This document shows, in pieces, positions 7,858 through 10,000 of a stretch of DNA of 10,000 bases. The stretch is taken from positions 7,501 through 17,500 of the forward strand of contig VIGQ01002207.1 in assembly GCA_009663005.1 (NCBI GenBank). Reading direction: 5' to 3'. Position numbers and translations under genes: made by a program. The notes under the pieces are model-generated. The model saw only the letters and a program-made list of their open reading frames with translations. It was not told the DNA's origin and did not search any database. The DNA is from Actinidia chinensis. Taxonomy: Eukaryota > Streptophyta > Magnoliopsida > Ericales > Actinidiaceae. Numbering within the stretch: the stretch's first letter is position 1; every line of letters begins with the position of its first letter.

Positions 7858-8160
7858 GCACATCCCATCATTGTATATACAGAGTTTTCTCTTATAAATA
7901 TTTTGTCAAAAGCATACATGTCCAGCCGACTCTCTAAATGGGTCGTTGAGTTCGGACAATCAGACATAAAATTTTTGCAAAAGGGAGTAATTAAATCAGA
8001 GAGGAGGGGAGCTCATGGGCAAAGCTAGGAAATTAAATTAGCACTCAAGGATCACGAGGTTATTAAAGAACCACCGCAAAGTGAAGAAGTGACCATCGTT
8101 GGGGAAATTACTAAGTTTCAAAACGTTAATGTAGAACCACCTCAGATCGATCTCATCTCG
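7849..8160 (+). pseudogene. First RNase H domain, C-terminal half, and tether
   Basis: Reading resumes after the transposon in the expected frame: YF(L)AHPIIVYTEFSLINILSK, then SSRLSKWVVEFGQSDIKFLQ. This matches the C-terminal end of plant Ty3/gypsy RNase H, where AHPI directly follows YFQ. An in-frame stop lies at 8026-8028. A linker with no recognised motif continues in the same frame to about 8160, where a TGA (8164-8166) precedes the second RNase H. The linker corresponds to the tether between the two RNase H domains in TAT elements. Confidence 0.85.
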
Positions 8161-8575
8161 GCATGAAAAATGTTCTTTGATAGAGCAAAAAAACAACTTG
8201 GGAGCAACGGCAAGAATAGTCTTAAAAAGTCCCAAAGGTGCAGTTTTTGTGGACTTTTTCCTGCAACAAACAACGAAGCTGAATACGAAGCCTTCATTGC
8301 TGGACTTTGGTCTGCCATCAAACTAAAAGTTACCGACCTCCATGGTTTCAATGACTTAAAACTAATAGTTAACCAAGTCACATGAAAATATGATGCTCGG
8401 GAAGCCAAGATGGCTAAGTATTTGGTAATAGCAAAAGCCTTACCAAATTCAAAGTGATCAAATTGAGCAAGTAGGGAGTGCATAAATTCACATGCGGATG
8501 CACTAGTAGGCTTGGCATCAGTTTTCGAAGGAAAAACAGGGTGAACCATTGCAGTCGATTTGATCTTAGCCCTCA
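8161..8575 (+). pseudogene. Second, archaeal-type RNase H remnant
   Basis: This RNase H is the type acquired by plant TAT elements and sits between the first RNase H and integrase. Visible motifs are KMFFD (first Asp at 8179-8181), PATNNEAEYEAFIAGLWSAI (Glu codons at 8275-8289), HGFNDLKLIVNQVT (Asp at 8353-8355), AREAKMAKYLV, and SHADALVGLASVFEGKTG (Asp at 8497-8499). All four acidic positions survive. Between about 8200 and 8258 the family-like peptide (ARIVLKSPKGAVFVDFF) is in the next frame, so two compensating frameshifts flank that stretch. Stops occur at 8383-8385 and again near 8456 and 8465. The domain is non-functional but well recognised. Confidence 0.9.
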
Positions 8576-8614
8576 TTCAAGAAATGTCTCAAGAATCCAT
8601 CCTAGTCAACACTT

Positions 8615-9040
8615 AGTTGTGGCTGAGCTCTTCTTCCCATTAATTCATCAGCCAGGAAAAGACTTGACCTCTCTCACTAGCCCATGGCCCTTTGTCCAAT
8701 GGAGAATGAACATCATGAGGGGTTCTGCCTTGAGCTCTGGGAATAAGAAACTTTTGTTAGTAGCGATGGACTGCTTTACAAAATGGGTGGCGGTCAAATC
8801 ACTAGCCTAAATCAGGGAGACGGAAAATGGGTAATCAAATTCATCGAAAAAATATAAAACATTATTCCTCAATTTCGGCATCCCCAAGGCATCGTGTCAG
8901 ATAATGGAAAACAGTTCGTAGGACAGGTCAAAGATTTGTTGGGCCAATTGAAGATTGAACTCTACAATTCAACGCCGAGCTACCTGCAGTGCAACGAGCA
9001 AACCGAGGCCACCAACAAAGCCCGTCTGTTGTTATAGTTT
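8615..9040 (+). pseudogene. Integrase core remnant, N-terminal zinc domain missing
   Basis: Integrase would join element DNA to the host genome. The core begins LIHQPGKDLTSLTSPWPFVQ at about 8638-8697 and continues with LLLVAMDCFTKWVAVKSLA to a stop after 8810. In another frame come GIVSDNGKQF (Asp at 8900-8902) and STPSYLQCNEQTEATNK (Glu at 9005-9007). The first catalytic Asp, normally in a W-x-M-D-I motif, is Asn here (AAC at 8709-8711). The Asp-Glu spacing is 34 residues instead of 35. The HHCC zinc domain and linker that should precede the core are missing, with room for only some 60 bases, so an internal deletion is inferred. Similarity stops near 9040. The C-terminal part is absent. Confidence 0.88.
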
Positions 9041-9840
9041 GGATGGTTGCCTTGCACTCTTTCAGATAGTTTCTTGAAGAGATCGTTGAAATCTACATAG
9101 CAACAAAGACAAGTATCAGTATTAATATCAGCGTAAAGAATTCACAAGTATGAAAATTGCAGATTTGATAAAGTGAAACTTACTGTTTGGAAGACAACCA
9201 TTCCCAGCTCGAAACTCCCATTTACCTAAAATCCAAACAAACTCGTTAAAGGAATAAGTCCTTGTTTGAGTTGTCAATGACCAACCTCGTTTGTGGTTGA
9301 CAAGGGTTCCTGAAGCGCAAGTAGTGGTTACCTATGAAAAAAGGTGTACCTGGCTCCCTCTTCGGCCGCACCATGATGTACATGTAAAGCAAATCCGCAG
9401 CACTGAAGGGTAGCTCGACTTGGTGCATTAGGGTGTCCACCGCGAGCACAGTTCAGATGAAGTTGACAAAGACTTGTATGAAGGTGAGGTGGCAACGTGT
9501 CATCACCTCCTTCAGCATTGGGTTAATAGGGAACTGGAGCCTGGCTTGGTAGATCTGCTAAGCACGAATCGGGAAGTGGTCCCTGTTGCCCTTAACTAAG
9601 TTTGCATACTCGTTTGGCCCAAGAAGCTTTATTTAGACGTCTTTGGGGATGCCATGGTCAGTTCTATATTTCTTCAAGGTTACGTCGTTATGGACCAACA
9701 ATTGTGCTCAGTTCAACTCCATGTTTTGAAAACAGAAACAAGTCAGTTAGAACGAGCTCAGCCAGACAAATGTGACAAAGCTTGTGGGAGCAGAGTCAGA
9801 CGAGCTCGCTTTGAGCACCGAGCTTTGCCACACTAAGACT
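9029..9840 (-). pseudogene. Antisense gag-like extra ORF remnant, with intron
   Basis: A degraded minus-strand frame runs from about 9840 to 9029. Peptides in order are HNDVTLKKYRTDHGIPKDV, LLGPNEYANLVKG, QARLQFPINPMLKEVM, TVLAVDTLMHQVELPFSAAD, RPKREPGTPFFIGNHYLRFR, PQTRLVIDNSNKD and EFVWILGKWEF. This pattern resembles plant 'putative gypsy-type transposon' or gag-like proteins. In-frame stops lie near 9708, 9628, 9578 and 9453, and one extra base shifts the frame near 9247. A GT-AG intron (9183 to 9093) would join an in-frame second exon containing FNDLFKKLSERVQ. Downstream of integrase and antisense, it fits the extra antisense ORF reported for some TAT elements. It could instead be a separate element truncated here. 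The family call is from memory. Confidence 0.5.
9093..9183 (-). other. Candidate intron in the antisense ORF
   Basis: On the minus strand, GTAAGTTT at 9183-9176 and TTGCTATGTAG ending at 9093 give a consensus GT-AG intron of 91 bases, a normal plant size. The intron is AT rich. Joining its flanks keeps the reading frame open. Confidence 0.45.
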
Positions 9841-9850
9841 ATTTAGTATT

Positions 9851-10000
9851 TTCTAAGGGATAACTATCAGACCCTCTTACTGCCTCGAACCTATCCGGCA
9901 ACAGAAGGGTCTGGGGAACAAAACCCTAAGGCCAATGATTTCCATCCTAGATGGAAGCCCAAACTCGTTTCATCATGGAAAACAAGTCAAGGACGACCCA
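9851..10000. other. Unassigned sequence after the antisense ORF
   Basis: No coding region is supported. If the minus-strand ORF belongs to the element, this would be its 5' leader or promoter side, leading toward a 3' LTR outside the window. Confidence 0.4.

Larger units (their letters stand above)
3745..9850 (+). mobile_element. Degraded TAT-type Ty3/gypsy LTR retrotransposon
   Basis: The plus strand carries the ordered domains gag, aspartic protease, reverse transcriptase, RNase H, a second archaeal-type RNase H, and integrase, all broken by stops and frameshifts. Protease before RT and integrase last is the Ty3/gypsy order. An extra RNase H between the first RNase H and the integrase is the hallmark of the plant TAT lineage (Ogre, Retand and relatives). 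An antisense reading frame downstream of integrase also fits that lineage. LTRs, primer binding site and polypurine tract were not found, so both ends are estimates and the 3' LTR may lie past the window. The element cannot encode working proteins and hosts a nested DNA transposon. It is probably old. Confidence 0.85.

Noticed and set aside
7734..7937. 67-codon plus-strand ORF spanning the transposon's right arm
   Set aside because: It runs from the inverted-repeat arm across the target duplication into RNase H in the wrong frame, so it is not a gene.
8142..8576. 144-codon minus-strand ORF
   Set aside because: It is antisense to the second RNase H, whose conserved motifs are on the plus strand, and no motif is visible in the minus product.
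9654..9836. 60-codon plus-strand ORF
   Set aside because: It is opposite the N-terminal part of the minus-strand gag-like ORF and shows no motif of its own.
1..10000. CRISPR array, bacterial operon, tRNA or rRNA genes
   Set aside because: No spaced identical repeats, no ribosome binding sites or gene clusters, and no cloverleaf or rRNA sequence could be recognised. The content is plant nuclear.

Overview
The window reads as nuclear DNA of a flowering plant, probably a eudicot. It has AT-rich spacer, a fragment of a plastid gene, and a degraded Ty3/gypsy retrotransposon of the TAT type. No intact, clearly functional host gene is visible. The lineage call rests on protein motifs read by eye, without any database search.

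Positions 1-470 look like a plant 5' flank. Four copies of an AGCCGTTGGATC-like motif are followed by a pyrimidine-rich stretch with a CT run. A very short reading frame there resembles the start of a mitochondrial targeting peptide. At about 466-725 lies a nuclear copy of a piece of plastid ndhH. Its downstream part is inverted relative to its upstream part, and the breakpoint shares 5 bases. Positions 750-3740 are AT-rich spacer holding a TGGGG tandem repeat, a degenerate GGACAC-rich array and one weak exon-like segment.

From about 3745 to about 9040, plus strand, lies a decayed TAT-type Ty3/gypsy element in the order gag (with zinc knuckle), protease, reverse transcriptase, RNase H, a second archaeal-type RNase H, and integrase core. 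Every domain is recognisable, but stops and frameshifts break all of them, and the integrase has lost its N-terminal zinc-binding part. The first RNase H is split by a 740-bp fold-back DNA transposon (7109-7848). That insert has long inverted arms and a 9-bp target duplication, as expected of a non-autonomous Mutator-like element.

Downstream of the integrase, on the minus strand (about 9029-9840), is a degraded reading frame resembling plant retrotransposon gag-like or 'putative gypsy-type transposon' proteins. It has a plausible 91-bp intron. Its position and orientation fit the extra antisense ORF described for some TAT elements. No LTRs, primer binding site or polypurine tract could be identified, so the ends of the element are approximate.
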